DNA of 64,000 nt from Saprospiraceae bacterium. Its GTDB lineage: Bacteria; Bacteroidota; Bacteroidia; Chitinophagales; Saprospiraceae. The translations under genes were made by a program, and so were the position numbers. Below are positions 48,419-58,195 of the stretch, piece by piece. The notes under the pieces are model-generated. The model was not told where the DNA came from and made no database searches. It saw nothing but the letters and a program-made list of their open reading frames with translations. The stretch lies in the NCBI GenBank assembly GCA_016722285.1, contig JADKGI010000009.1:124001-188000 (forward strand), in the 5' to 3' direction. Position 1 is the stretch's first letter. The number at the start of each line of letters is the position of its first letter.

Positions 48419-49258
48419 ATGAAATCGAATCAGGAAATTAAGGATACTGTTATGCAAAAGTATTCTGAAATTGCATTACAGGAAAAATCTGTAAATTTGT
48501 CTTCATGCTGTGGTGCCGGAGGGTGTTCTTCTGAGGTGTATAACATCATGAGTGACGCCTACGACAAACTGGAAGGATACAATCCGGAGGCCGATCTTGG
48601 ACTCGGCTGTGGTCTTCCCACTGAATTTGCTCTAATTGAGAAAGGAAATGTCGTGCTTGATCTAGGAAGTGGTGCCGGAAATGATGCATTTGTCGCTAGA
48701 AGTCTTACAGGACCGGAAGGTAAGGTTATCGGAGTTGATTTTACCGACGCTATGATCAATAAAGCAAGACAAAATTTGGAGAAGTTAGGGTATCACAATG
48801 TTGAATTTAGGGCCGGTGATATCGAAGATTTACCCGTAAACGCTTCCAGTATTGATGTAATTGTGAGCAATTGTGTGTTGAATCTTGTTCCTGATAAGAA
48901 AAAAGCCTTTTCTGAGATGTTCAGAGTCATGAAGGAAGGAGGACACTTTAGTATTTCTGATATTGTACTGAAAGGAACATTGCCAGAAGGCTTACAATCG
49001 GCAGCTGAAATGTATGCCGGATGTGTGGCAGGTGCTATCCTTAAGAGCGAATATCTAAAAATGCTGGAAGAAACAGGTTTTAAAAATATCAAGATCCAAA
49101 AAGAAAAAGCCATAATCGTACCGGTGGACATTCTCGAACAATATCTCAACGTTGAAGATCTGAAAGCTTATCTTGATAATAAAGAGATCATATTCAGCAT
49201 CACTGTATATGGTGAAAAAGCATCTCAAGCATGCTGTTCCGATAGTTGTTGCAGCTAA
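48419..49258 (+). CDS. arsM: Arsenite S-adenosylmethionine methyltransferase
   Basis: This enzyme converts As(III) to methylated arsenicals using SAM. The Rossmann motif VLDLGSGAGNDAFVA is near residue 80, followed by GVDFTDAMINKARQN. Arsenic-binding Cys are seen in SSCCGAGGCSS, GLGCGLPTE, VSNCVLNLV and YAGCVAGAI, matching the ArsM pattern. The C-terminus ends ACCSDSCCS, an extra cysteine cluster. 279 residues. No arsB, acr3 or arsC is adjacent, so detoxification here rests on methylation unless other genes lie elsewhere. Confidence 0.93.
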   Translation: MKSNQEIKDTVMQKYSEIALQEKSVNLSSCCGAGGCSSEVYNIMSDAYDKLEGYNPEADLGLGCGLPTEFALIEKGNVVLDLGSGAGNDAFVARSLTGPEGKVIGVDFTDAMINKARQNLEKLGYHNVEFRAGDIEDLPVNASSIDVIVSNCVLNLVPDKKKAFSEMFRVMKEGGHFSISDIVLKGTLPEGLQSAAEMYAGCVAGAILKSEYLKMLEETGFKNIKIQKEKAIIVPVDILEQYLNVEDLKAYLDNKEIIFSITVYGEKASQACCSDSCCS

Positions 49259-49272
49259 TAAACTTGAAATAA

Positions 49273-49319
49273 AATAAAGGTTGCTTACCTCTGTTAAATA
49301 GAGATTAGCAACCTTTATT
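49273..49319. terminator. Bidirectional terminator between arsM and the NTF2-like gene
   Basis: A perfect 13-bp stem (AATAAAGGTTGCT / AGCAACCTTTATT) with a 21-base loop, itself holding an inner CCTCT/AGAG pairing. It sits between convergent genes and has A/T tracts on both sides, so it can serve both. Confidence 0.85.
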
Positions 49320-49364
49320 CAATTTATAATATCTAAACAATTACATCTATAAAAAACGTAATTG

Positions 49365-49901
49365 TTATTTTGCCATGGCTGCCGCTATAGGCGTTCTATC
49401 AAGATATTGAATCACTATATCTATTTTGTCACTGGCATCAAAGTGCAAATCAGTGTGAACCCATTGCGTCATAGATTTGCCTGTTTTATATTTTGCTGTC
49501 ACTTGATACCAACCCAGTAGCCATACTCCCGGAGCCTGCATCTCATTTGCCGGTGTATTTACTTTTACAGGAAGCCAGATATCATAAGCAAAGCTGATAG
49601 AATCCATAACCTTAGTCCTTCTATTTGTCCAGTATTCTGTTATTGCTGGTTTTCCAACAATACTATCACCGTTATTAAACCGATATATCGCATTATCGGC
49701 ATAACTTTCCATCCATTTTGCAACATCTCCGGCAGACAAAGCATTAATTCCAGCTTTTCCTACGTCAATATATTTGGCATCTGTAATTTCTGCGGGAGCC
49801 ACTGTGGCTGGAGTTTCCGGCATGGCGGCGGCATCATCGGTTTTTGCATTTTTGCATGAAAACAACAACAGGCATAAGGCCAAAGGAATTAATTTAAACA
49901 T
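49365..49901 (-). CDS. Lipoprotein with SnoaL/NTF2-like domain
   Basis: The N-terminus MFKLIPLALCLLLFSC has a lipobox with Cys at about 16, then an Ala/Pro-rich linker to residue ~38. The rest looks like an NTF2-like fold: ALSAGDVAKWMESYADNAIY, RFNNGDSIVGKPAITEYW and HTDLHFDASDKIDIVIQYLD, which match SnoaL-type proteins. The fold binds small ligands or acts as an enzyme in some cases; no clear active site can be named here. It is alone. Confidence 0.75.
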   Translation of the reverse strand: MFKLIPLALCLLLFSCKNAKTDDAAAMPETPATVAPAEITDAKYIDVGKAGINALSAGDVAKWMESYADNAIYRFNNGDSIVGKPAITEYWTNRRTKVMDSISFAYDIWLPVKVNTPANEMQAPGVWLLGWYQVTAKYKTGKSMTQWVHTDLHFDASDKIDIVIQYLDRTPIAAAMAK

Positions 49902-50175
49902 GTTTTAATGATTTAAGTGGTTATTAAAAAAAAAAATACATTAATTGTGTCCTAAATAATCAATTTTACAATTACATTTTAATAAAAATGCAAATGTATA
50001 ATATTAATTCCAAACTATTGCAACTATTTAGTTTAATCTACTAATGAAATATTATTAACCGGAATAAAATAATTCCAAAACATTGATTCTTAAAATATAA
50101 GTATTATTGCTGTTAAACATTAACATGAGATGTCTGAATCTGCCAAATATCATAAAATCATTTCAATTAAGAATG

Positions 50176-51368
50176 TTATTGAGGGAGTGAAATCTTACCC
50201 ATGCATACTCCAGGCACACCTTGCCGCACACCAAAGTCTATAGGATTTCCAGCAATTGTCTCATTAGCGAGTACTGCAAAAAGGACTGCTTCTTTGGCAT
50301 CTCCCATTATGCCTAATTTGTCACTCAGATCAAATGTGCAGTCTGGTAATAGTTCCTGCATTGTTTTGACAAGGAGAGGATTATGTGCGCCACCCCCACT
50401 CATGTAAATGTGAAAATACTGATTAGCAATTACTGTTCTTATGGCATCGGTAATGGTAACAGCACTTAAGTAATTTAGAGTGGCCATAATGTCCTGGTCG
50501 GAAGTATTGGACAGACCGCATAGCACAATTGTCTCCTCTACAAATTTCATATTAAACACTTCTGGTCCCGTTGTTTTTGGAAAATCAAGTTTGAAAAAAT
50601 AATGATTCTTAAGGGCAGTCAGAAGTTGGTGATTTATACTTCCTTTCTTAGCTAATTCAGCGTTATAATCATAAGGTCGATTGTATTTGTTTTTCATAAA
50701 TGCATCCATAAGAGTGTTGCGGCACCGGTGTCAGTAAACAAATACTCTGGAAGCAGCACCGTCACCAGGCAAAAATGTAAAATTTCCAATGCCTCCATAT
50801 TGAGCATAATACGATCTTCACCTGACTCAGAGAAGATCAGATAGTCACCATACACTGCAAGTGGCGCACCTTCTCCACCGGCGGCGAGATGTTTCTGCCT
50901 GAAATCACTTATAGTAATTATTCCCGTATTCATGGCAATATGGTCCCCATCTCCAATTTGGAGTGTTGCATTCGGAAATTCTAAAATGCGATGCTGATGT
51001 TTTGGAGAATGCATGACAGTTTGCCCATGACTGGCTATCACATCCACCTGAGATGCATCAATTTTGTGATTTGCCATAAATATTTTCACCATATTTCCAT
51101 GTAGCGATCCGATCCACTCATTTAGCATGGAAAGGTAAGGAAAATTGATATTCTCTTTGGCAAATATTTTTCGTATCTTTTCTTTTGTGTCTTCAGAGTA
51201 ATCTATGGTTTCAAAAGCCAGAATTTCGACTTTTGTTTCCAAGCCATGCCCCCATATTTTGCAATACGCCAGATCAAGCCCGTCCAATGAAGTACCGGAC
51301 ATCAAGCCAATGATATTTCTATGTTTAGCCCCGGCCATTTTATATAGAGAACTGATATTTCTGTTCAT
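50176..51368 (-). CDS. anmK: Anhydro-N-acetylmuramic acid kinase, about three frameshifts
   Basis: A cell-wall recycling enzyme that cleaves and phosphorylates 1,6-anhydro-MurNAc. The N-terminus contains NIIGLMSGTSLDGLDLAYCK, and the middle VDVIASHGQTVMHSP and DFRQKHLAAGGEGAPL, all typical. After DRIMLN the visible frame leaves the family, while another gives GGIGNFTFLPGDGAASRVF (break near 50802). A third frame resumes TDTGA (break near 50735), and MDAFMKNKYNRPYDYNAELA continues (break near 50709). The end, with ETIAGNPIDFGVRQGV, is conserved. The gene would be about 397 residues, the family length. Sequencing error is likely. Confidence 0.85.
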
Positions 51369-51929
51369 AAAGGTACAATTTGAAAATTCAAAGATAGAAA
51401 TTACTTTTAATTCTAAACTGTTGATTTATTCTCGGATTTTAAAACACTTTTGAATAAAAAAGTCAATTTTAATTGTTGAATGGTATTGGGGGAAATTTTA
51501 GAAAAGATCAATAAAGAAAATTGAATATTTGTTGGTGGAAGTAAGGGAATCATATTCTCAACAGTAGGCAAATTAATTCAGATAGGGCACTCCTTTAGGC
51601 GTTTTTCTGGATTTAATGGTAGGCTAAACGAGCATATTAAACCTGTGTCTCAAAGTATGTAATATAAAAATGCATGATGGAAATAGCCTTATTACTACCT
51701 GAAGTGGTGGATATATTGCTTTACTACCAGAAGCTGCAAGATGAATTTCAGGACACATTCTGCATGAAACCAGCTGCATGTAACTATAAGACGATAAACT
51801 AATCTTATTCTAATAATGATAAGTATTAAAATCAGATTTCTGATAAATATTATAGAACTGTCTGATAAGTTCTGCAGGATAAGTTGAAATTACCTTTAAC
51901 ATCATCTATGCTAAGAGCTTTATCCTAAT
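51369..51929. other. Intergenic region with no gene seen
   Basis: About 560 AT-rich bases between the anmK start and the tRNA-Leu 3' end. I see no coding frame, stem-loop of note or RNA gene. It carries the anmK promoter. Confidence 0.5.
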
Positions 51930-52016
51930 GGTGCCCGGAGCGGGACTTGAACCCGCACGTCCTAACGAACACATGCCCCTCAAACATGCCTGTCTACCAA
52001 TTTCAGCACCCGGGCT
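51930..52016 (-). tRNA. tRNA-Leu (anticodon GAG), with encoded CCA end
   Basis: On the minus strand it folds as a class II tRNA. The acceptor is GCCCGGG with TCCGGGC, followed by A and CCA in the DNA. The anticodon stem CATGT/GCATG encloses TTGAGGG, which gives GAG and reads CUC and CUU. A long variable arm follows (TGTTCGTTAGGACG), as leucine tRNAs have, then the T arm GCGGGTTCAAGTCCCGC. Confidence 0.95.
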
Positions 52017-52210
52017 GTAATTTCAGGGTGCAAAAATAGTGCGTTTTTTCTATTTCCAAAAAAATGAAAGGATTAATAAATAAATTATTACCGACATGAT
52101 CCTGTGCCAACATTTTCAAATCAATCAAGAGCTAATTAAATTGCATGAGTTTACTAAAAATATACCTACATTTGTAGGAAATTAAATATTCATATTACTA
52201 ACATTAACAA

Positions 52211-52729
52211 TTGAAACAGAGGTTATTTGCTTTTACTTTTATAATCCTTTTTTGTCAACATCTGTACAGCAGGGACAGCATCACTGTGTATCTTTTTTTA
52301 CTTGATGAATGCAGGATTTGTCAGGAACAAGCACCGGAAATAAATAATATTTATGAAAAGTACGGTCAAACGGTTGGGTTTTTAGGCTTATTCCCAAATT
52401 TCTCGTCTAAAAAGAAAGGAATAGAGTCATTCAAATCAAAGTACGGAATTAAATTTTCTACTAAAACGGATTATTTTAAAACCCAGGTTAAAAAATTTGA
52501 AGCAACTGTTTTGCCTGAAGTAATCGTTTATAATGAAGATAAGGAGGAAATAATTTACAGAGGAGCTATCAATGATTTGTTTTATCAACCAAGTAAAAGA
52601 AGGCAGGTTATCCGTCAAAACTACCTAAGTGATGCTTTACAGGCAGCAATAATAGGTGAAGAACCTGCCATTAAAGCAACCCAGCCTATCGGATGTTTTA
52701 TAAATTTTAATGATTCACTAAATAATTAA
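52211..52729 (+). CDS. Secreted thioredoxin-fold protein with CxxC
   Basis: A 172-residue protein starting at TTG 52211 (KQRLFAFTFIILFCQHLYSR, signal peptide). The active site is DECRICQEQAPEINNIY (CxxC), followed by TVGFLGLFPNFSSKK, and a cis-Pro-like site in ATVLPEVIVYN. It fits a redoxin or thioredoxin-like protein working in the periplasm. It lies 9 bases before a cytochrome c/copper-monooxygenase-like gene, which suggests it handles disulfides or copper for that protein. Confidence 0.78.
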   Translation: MKQRLFAFTFIILFCQHLYSRDSITVYLFLLDECRICQEQAPEINNIYEKYGQTVGFLGLFPNFSSKKKGIESFKSKYGIKFSTKTDYFKTQVKKFEATVLPEVIVYNEDKEEIIYRGAINDLFYQPSKRRQVIRQNYLSDALQAAIIGEEPAIKATQPIGCFINFNDSLNN

Positions 52730-52738
52730 TATCCAAAA

Positions 52739-54336
52739 ATGATAAGAATAATAACGGTTGTTTGTCTAATGGTTCAGGCTTTAAATTCAGGATCAGCCCA
52801 GCCTACTTTTTCAAAAGATGTTGCATCCATTATTTTTAATCATTGTACCACCTGTCATCGACAAGGCGAAATTGGCCCAATGGCTCTTACTAATTACGAA
52901 CAAGTAAAAAACTGGGCTTCGACAATAAGATACGTCACTTCTAACAAAATCATGCCTCCCTGGAAGGCTGATGAGGCATATTCCCGATTTGTGGATGAAA
53001 ACTATCTTTCATCATCACAGATTAAGACTATTTCAGATTGGGTGAATGCAGGATCGCCATTAGGCAATGCATCTGAGACTCCGAAATTACCCCAATATCC
53101 GACCAACTCATTACTAGGAACACCGGATCTTATTTTACCATTTAAAAGGTCGTATGTACATAAAGGCAATGGAACAGACGAATACAGATATTTTGTTATA
53201 CCGACAGGAATAACAGAAGCTAAAAAAGTAAAAGCAGTCGAGCTACGACCCGGTAATAAAAAAATAGTGCACCATTCCCTGTTTTTTGCGGACCAGTCAG
53301 GTAAGGCAAAAGAGTATGATAATAAAACACTTGAATATGGATTTTCAGTAAATGATAATGCCGATTTCAGAGTTACTGAAGTAATAAATCATGACCAGTT
53401 TCCGGGCTATGTACCAGGACAAAAGCCAAGAAATTTTCCGGATGGATTAGCCCAGATACTTCCTGCTAATAGTGATCTGGTTATTCAGATGCATTATGCA
53501 CCATGGAGCGTGGATGAAGCGGATTCTTCAACGGTGAATATATTTTTTGCCAAAGAAAATGAAATTATTGACAGAACGGTAAAAGACTATATTATGCTGC
53601 CGTTCAATCTGGTGGCGGGGCCTTTAAGCTTCATTATTCCGGCCAATCAGGTCAAGAAATTTGAAGGGGTATATACAGTACCGGCTGACATAAGCCTTGT
53701 TGGTATTTTTCCGCACATGCATTTGCTTGGAAAAAACTGGGAAGTATATATTGAAAATCTGGATGGAACAAAAACAAATCTGATTAAGATCAATGATTGG
53801 GATTTCAACTGGCAGGGGGCTATTATTTTGATAAGTACAAAATAGCAAAAAAAGGAAGTAAAATTCATGCATTTGCCACATACGACAACACATTGAATAA
53901 TCCTAAAAACCCCAATTTCCCTCTTAAAACTGTATCGTGGGGCGAAAAAACAACGGATGAAATGTATTATTTACCTTTGCTTTACGTTCCATATAAAGAT
54001 GGTGATGAAAACATCGTTTTTGACAATCATCTCAGCGCAACATTGGATATCAACAAGCCAGCGCCTATCGTTGCGTCACTATATCCAAATCCCGCGTCCA
54101 ATACAAATGAAATGCCTGTTCACATAACTTTTGAACTGGAAAATGGGATGCCGGTTTCCATAGATTTATTTGATGTAAACGGACAATTGGTCAGGAGACT
54201 CAGGGACAATGAATTTTTCGGACAGGGGCAACATATCGTACATCTTCAGGCAAATCATATTCCAAAAGGATGGTACATAGTCCGGGTAACTGCCGGATCA
54301 GGGAGTGCCTCCGTTCCTATGGTGATTATTGATTAG
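52739..54336 (+). CDS. Cytochrome c/PHM-like copper monooxygenase fusion with T9SS domain, one frameshift
   Basis: After a signal peptide (about 1-20, ending SGSAQ) comes a c-type heme domain (HCTTCHRQGEIGPM, CxxCH). Next is a domain like copper type II ascorbate-dependent monooxygenases: KIVHHSLFFADQ (His-His), VIQMHYAPW, and IFPHMHLLGKNW. The frame breaks near 53812-53818 (CAGGGGGCT): frame one reads FNWQGAIILISTK and stops at 53845, the next gives GGYYFDKYKIAKKGSKIHAF. The C-terminus has a sorting domain (YPNPASNTNEM ... GWYIVRVTAG). About 530 residues. Role inferred as a secreted redox enzyme; the substrate is not known. Confidence 0.8.
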
Positions 54337-54720
54337 TAAATGATCTATATCATCATTTAATAATAAAGAATGGCTAATGTTGTATTTAAATTCAGGTTTG
54401 ACCTAATCCGGACTGACATTATCAGAATTAAAGTTTGACTTTTAGCATGCCTGAAAGTAAAACCCTATTTTGAAATACATAACCATCTGATATCCAGATG
54501 CTGCATGAAAAATTGAGTACAAGTAATGAAGATGGAATTATATTTCAATAACACTCTCATCATAAAATGCCGCCCTATTCTTCATTTAACAATAAATTTT
54601 TAGGCATTTCGTTTATAATTATCATATCTTTGTAGCGCGAAATATAGTTTCGATTTTAATGAAATTGTATTCAAATAATCAAAGATGACAGCAGAAATGC
54701 GCTATTTCGCAGAATAATGT
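54337..54720. other. Intergenic region, no gene seen
   Basis: About 385 bases between the T9SS cytochrome gene and the gapA promoter. No coding frame, tRNA or strong terminator was recognised. Confidence 0.45.
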
Positions 54721-54721
54721 T

Positions 54722-54750
54722 TTTGAATTGAAAAACATATTGTATATTTG
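54722..54750 (+). promoter_or_regulatory. Bacteroidota-type promoter of gapA
   Basis: TTTG at 54722-54725 and TATATTTG at 54743-54750 match the -33 TTTG / -7 TAnnTTTG consensus, spacer 17 bases. The -7 element ends 37 bases before the gapA ATG. Confidence 0.6.
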
Positions 54751-54787
54751 ACATTAAGTATAATAAATAACTAAAAAAATAAGAATC

Positions 54788-55801
54788 ATGACAAAACAAA
54801 AAATAGCTATCAACGGGTTCGGCAGAATCGGACGATTGGTTTACAGACAGATTTTTAATATGAAAGGTATTGATATAGTTGCTATCAATGACCTTACCAG
54901 CCCAAAAGTGCTTGCACATTTGCTAAAATATGATACTGCCCAGGGTAGATTTAATGAAGATGTAAAAGCCGGTGAAGATTGCATTTATGTGAATGGTGAG
55001 GAAATAAAGATTTATGCTCAGAAAGATCCGTCTCAAATTCCATGGAAACAACATGATGTGGACGTAGTATTAGAGTGTACCGGATTTTTTGCAGATAAAG
55101 ATAAAGCTGAAGCACATATTGTTGCAGGGGCGAAAAAAGTTGTCATTTCAGCACCTGCTACCGGTGATCTCAAGACAGTGGTATTCAATGTGAATCATGA
55201 TATTCTTGATGGAAGTGAAACAGTAATCAGCTGCGCAAGTTGTACGACCAATTGTTTAGCTCCTATGGCTCAGGTGCTTGAAACCAAATACGGAATCGTA
55301 TCCGGCATCATGACAACCATACATGCATATACTAATGATCAGAATACTCAGGATGCTCCTCATGCTAAAGGTGATCTGAGAAGAGCTCGTGCAGCGGCGC
55401 AGAATATCGTACCTAACAGTACCGGTGCGGCTAAAGCTATTGGGCTTGTACTTCCATCACTCAAAGGAAAATTAGATGGTAGTGCTCAGCGAGTACCTAC
55501 GTTGACAGGATCTTTGACAGAATTGGTGACTGTACTCGGCAAAAAAGTGTCTGTAGAAGAAATAAACGCCGCAATGAAGTCAGCATCAAATGAGAGTTTC
55601 GGTTATAATGAAGATGAAATTGTGAGCAGTGATATTATAGGTACATCATACGGTAGCTTGTTTGATGCTACGCAAACAAAAGTCTTAACAAATGGAGATT
55701 TGCAATTAGTGAAAACAGTCAGCTGGTATGATAACGAAGCAAGTTATGTTGCTCAGTTAGTGAGAACCTTACAACATTTCGCCGGATTAATAAAGAAGTA
55801 A
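54788..55801 (+). CDS. gapA: Glyceraldehyde-3-phosphate dehydrogenase, type I
   Basis: Glycolytic enzyme forming 1,3-bisphosphoglycerate with NAD+. It shows the NAD-binding start INGFGRIGRLVYRQI, the catalytic cysteine in SCASCTTNCLAPMA (near residue 152), the conserved TIHAYTNDQ, and RRARAAAQNIVPNSTGAAK. 337 residues. Its own promoter and terminator flank it; pgk lies 88 bases downstream, separated by that terminator. Confidence 0.97.
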   Translation: MTKQKIAINGFGRIGRLVYRQIFNMKGIDIVAINDLTSPKVLAHLLKYDTAQGRFNEDVKAGEDCIYVNGEEIKIYAQKDPSQIPWKQHDVDVVLECTGFFADKDKAEAHIVAGAKKVVISAPATGDLKTVVFNVNHDILDGSETVISCASCTTNCLAPMAQVLETKYGIVSGIMTTIHAYTNDQNTQDAPHAKGDLRRARAAAQNIVPNSTGAAKAIGLVLPSLKGKLDGSAQRVPTLTGSLTELVTVLGKKVSVEEINAAMKSASNESFGYNEDEIVSSDIIGTSYGSLFDATQTKVLTNGDLQLVKTVSWYDNEASYVAQLVRTLQHFAGLIKK

Positions 55802-55807
55802 AATAAT

Positions 55808-55836
55808 AAAGGGTAATCGCACAGGTTGCCCTTTTT
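55808..55836 (+). terminator. Rho-independent terminator after gapA
   Basis: Stem AAAGGGTAA / TTGCCCTTT with a 9-10 base loop and a T5 tail, a few bases after the gapA stop. It may partly separate gapA from pgk expression. Confidence 0.8.
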
Positions 55837-55889
55837 CATTTAAAAATTAATTTTACTTTAAGATGAACAAACTGAAATAATTTATTACC

Positions 55890-57086
55890 ATGATCAATTT
55901 TAAAGAAACTAATTTCAAAGATCAGCGGGTAGTTATGCGTGTAGATTTCAATGTGCCTCTCAATGCAGAATTGCAGGTTACTGACGACACAAGGATTGCC
56001 GGAGCAGCAGCAACTATCAGTAAAATACTAAATGACGGTGGAAGTGTAGTATTAATGAGCCATTTGGGACGTCCGAAAGGAGGCTCTGAAAATAAATTCT
56101 CACTCAAGCATATAATTACGACACTCCAGAAGTATTTCCCGGGTGTTAATATCCATTTTGCAGATGATTGTATTTCTGATGAAGCATTCAGCATGTCCAA
56201 AGAATTGAAAAATGGTGAAATCCTGCTTTTGGAAAATCTCAGATTTTATCCTGAAGAAGAAAAAGGAAATCAGGAATTTGCTCAGAAGTTGAGTAAACAT
56301 GGTTCAATTTATATCAATGATGCTTTTGGTACGGCTCATCGGGAGCATGCATCTACTGCCACCATTGCTCGTTTTTTTGATAGCAACCATAAAGGATTTG
56401 GTTATCTGATGGCAGCAGAAGTAGAAAATGCATCGAAGGTGCTCTATGACTCAGTTAGTCCGGTGACAGCCATTGTGGGTGGTGCTAAAGTTTCTGATAA
56501 AATCCTATTGTTAGAAAGGCTGATCGATAGTATGGACAATATTCTCATTGGTGGTGGAATGGCATATACCTTCATCGCTGCCAAAGGTGGCAAAATAGGA
56601 AAGTCCTTATTTGAACCTGATTATACTGAACTTGCATTGAAAATTCTGAAAAAAGCGACTGAAAAAAATACCAACATTTACCTACCTGAAGATAGCGTAG
56701 TTGCTGACCAATTTAGCGCTGATGCGCAATATAAAGCTGTCAGCAGCAATCAAATACCTGATGACTGGATGGGACTTGATATTGGCCCGGTAGCAACTGA
56801 TATATACTCTAATGTAATAAAGTCATCAAAAACGATCCTATGGAATGGTCCTATGGGAGTATTTGAATTTAAGAATTTTTCTAATGGTACATTTTCTATA
56901 GCCCGGGCTGTAGCCGAGGCAACTGACGAAGGAGCTTTTTCACTTATAGGTGGTGGCGATAGTGTCTCTGCCATCAATAAATCAGGTCTTCAAGATCGGG
57001 TGAGTTATGTTTCGACGGGTGGTGGTGCCATGCTGGAGTTTTTGGAAGGTAAAGAACTTCCGGGCATCAAGGCGATCAAAGAATAA
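55890..57086 (+). CDS. pgk: Phosphoglycerate kinase
   Basis: Transfers phosphate from 1,3-bisphosphoglycerate to ADP. Seen: RVVMRVDFNVPLNAE (N-terminal signature), SHLGRPKGG, LLENLRFYPEE, FGTAHREHAST, VGGAKVSDKI, LIGGGMAYTF, WNGPMGVFE and GGGDSVSAIN. 398 residues, as expected. Follows gapA on the same strand. Confidence 0.97.
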   Translation: MINFKETNFKDQRVVMRVDFNVPLNAELQVTDDTRIAGAAATISKILNDGGSVVLMSHLGRPKGGSENKFSLKHIITTLQKYFPGVNIHFADDCISDEAFSMSKELKNGEILLLENLRFYPEEEKGNQEFAQKLSKHGSIYINDAFGTAHREHASTATIARFFDSNHKGFGYLMAAEVENASKVLYDSVSPVTAIVGGAKVSDKILLLERLIDSMDNILIGGGMAYTFIAAKGGKIGKSLFEPDYTELALKILKKATEKNTNIYLPEDSVVADQFSADAQYKAVSSNQIPDDWMGLDIGPVATDIYSNVIKSSKTILWNGPMGVFEFKNFSNGTFSIARAVAEATDEGAFSLIGGGDSVSAINKSGLQDRVSYVSTGGGAMLEFLEGKELPGIKAIKE

Positions 57087-57111
57087 ATCTTACTATAACT
57101 TAATATAAAAG

Positions 57112-57148
57112 AGATACTATGGGGCATGACTTCAAGTATCTTTTTTTT
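57112..57148 (+). terminator. Rho-independent terminator after pgk
   Basis: Stem AGATACT / AGTATCT with a 16-base loop and T8 tail, ending 6 bases before the stop of the convergent response-regulator gene. Confidence 0.75.
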
Positions 57149-57153
57149 GTCCA

Positions 57154-57801
57154 TTATTCAAGCAAACTATTTTCCATGGCTATTCTGACTAAGCCAACAC
57201 TGTTTCTGGCATTGAGCTTGGATAGTAATGAGCTTCGGTGTGATTCAACTGTTTTCAGACTTATAAACAAACTATCGGCAATTTCTTGAGTCGTAAATTC
57301 CTGGGCAATCAATTTTAATACTTCTTTTTCTCTTCTTGACAATTTTGGATAAAATGCATTACTTTTTGAAGAAGCTTTTCTTTGATTCATCAGGCCTTTC
57401 ATGATTGTTTCCGTTACTTCACTTGAAAAATAAGAATCCCCTTTTGCAACAGTCCTGATCGCTTTTAATAGTTCTTCCCGACCCGTATTTTTCAGAATAT
57501 ATCCCTTAGCTCCGTTATTTAATATCTCTGATACAAAGCTTTCTTCATTAAACATCGAGATAGCCAGTACTTTGACATTGGGGTAGTGGTTTGTTATTTC
57601 TTTACAAACCTCGATGCCATTCATACCAGGGAGATTGACGTCCAGCAATACAATATCTACAGTATTTCCTGATAAAAACTCAATCACAGATGGACCATCA
57701 TAACTCCTGCCTGCTACCATGAAGTCATGTTCACCTTTAAGAATTGATTCCATACCGTCCACAAACATCGTATGGTCATCTGCTATTAAAATATTGGTCA
57801 T
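57154..57801 (-). CDS. NarL/FixJ-family response regulator
   Basis: A 215-residue DNA-binding regulator. The receiver (about 1-120) has IADDHTMFVDGM, the phospho-acceptor Asp in VDIVLLDVNLPGMNG (near 53) and the Lys in GYILKNTG. The LuxR-type helix-turn-helix (about 148-210) is LSRREKEVLKLIAQEFTTQE followed by IADSLFISLKTVESHRSSL. Its natural partner is the HisKA_3-type kinase at 58659-60432 on the other strand. The target genes are unknown. Confidence 0.9.
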   Translation of the reverse strand: MTNILIADDHTMFVDGMESILKGEHDFMVAGRSYDGPSVIEFLSGNTVDIVLLDVNLPGMNGIEVCKEITNHYPNVKVLAISMFNEESFVSEILNNGAKGYILKNTGREELLKAIRTVAKGDSYFSSEVTETIMKGLMNQRKASSKSNAFYPKLSRREKEVLKLIAQEFTTQEIADSLFISLKTVESHRSSLLSKLNARNSVGLVRIAMENSLLE

Positions 57802-57977
57802 AAATGATTATTAGTAATTATTTGATAATTATTTTCAATTACAAAGTTACTGTGTTTTTACCTACTAAACTTGGGGTTTACCCTTAAAAATAAAATTCGG
57901 TGTTTCCATTGATGTGTAGGATTTTAAATGGTCGCATCTTTGTACTGTCAGAAGTTGATAAAATTAATACTTTAAAA

Positions 57978-58145
57978 TATATGATGAAGAGAGGGATTTT
58001 GGATATCAGGACGCTTATCACAATTTTATTGGTTATACTGACTTTAGCGGGCCAAAAATGGTCAGTATTATATAACAAGAAACCTGGTGCCCAAAATCTC
58101 AACCTCATCGATTCACCAAATAGTATGGTGATCAATATTAAGTAA
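57978..58145 (+). CDS. Possible small membrane protein between regulator and kinase
   Basis: A 55-codon frame (MKRGILDIRTLITILLVILT ... ending NSMVINIK) with one clear hydrophobic segment. It might be a short membrane or secreted peptide. A near-consensus promoter, TTG at 57909-57911 and CATCTTTG at 57935-57942 (one mismatch to TAnnTTTG, spacer 23), lies 35 bases before the ATG, and a 9-bp hairpin follows it at 58156-58195. No family is recognised, and similar frames on the other strand exist, so the evidence is weak. Confidence 0.35.
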   Translation, partial: YMMKRGILDIRTLITILLVILTLAGQKWSVLYNKKPGAQNLNLIDSPNSMVINIK

Positions 58146-58155
58146 GTTTTGGGTT

Positions 58156-58195
58156 GAGTGTGAAGAATCTGGTTTTAGTGCAGATATTCACACTC
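58156..58195. other. Perfect 9-bp hairpin
   Basis: Arms GAGTGTGAA (58156-58164) and TTCACACTC (58187-58195) with a 22-base loop, then ATTTAAAAATAAA. It may terminate the possible small gene just before it; the T tract is poor, so this is only a suggestion. Confidence 0.4.
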
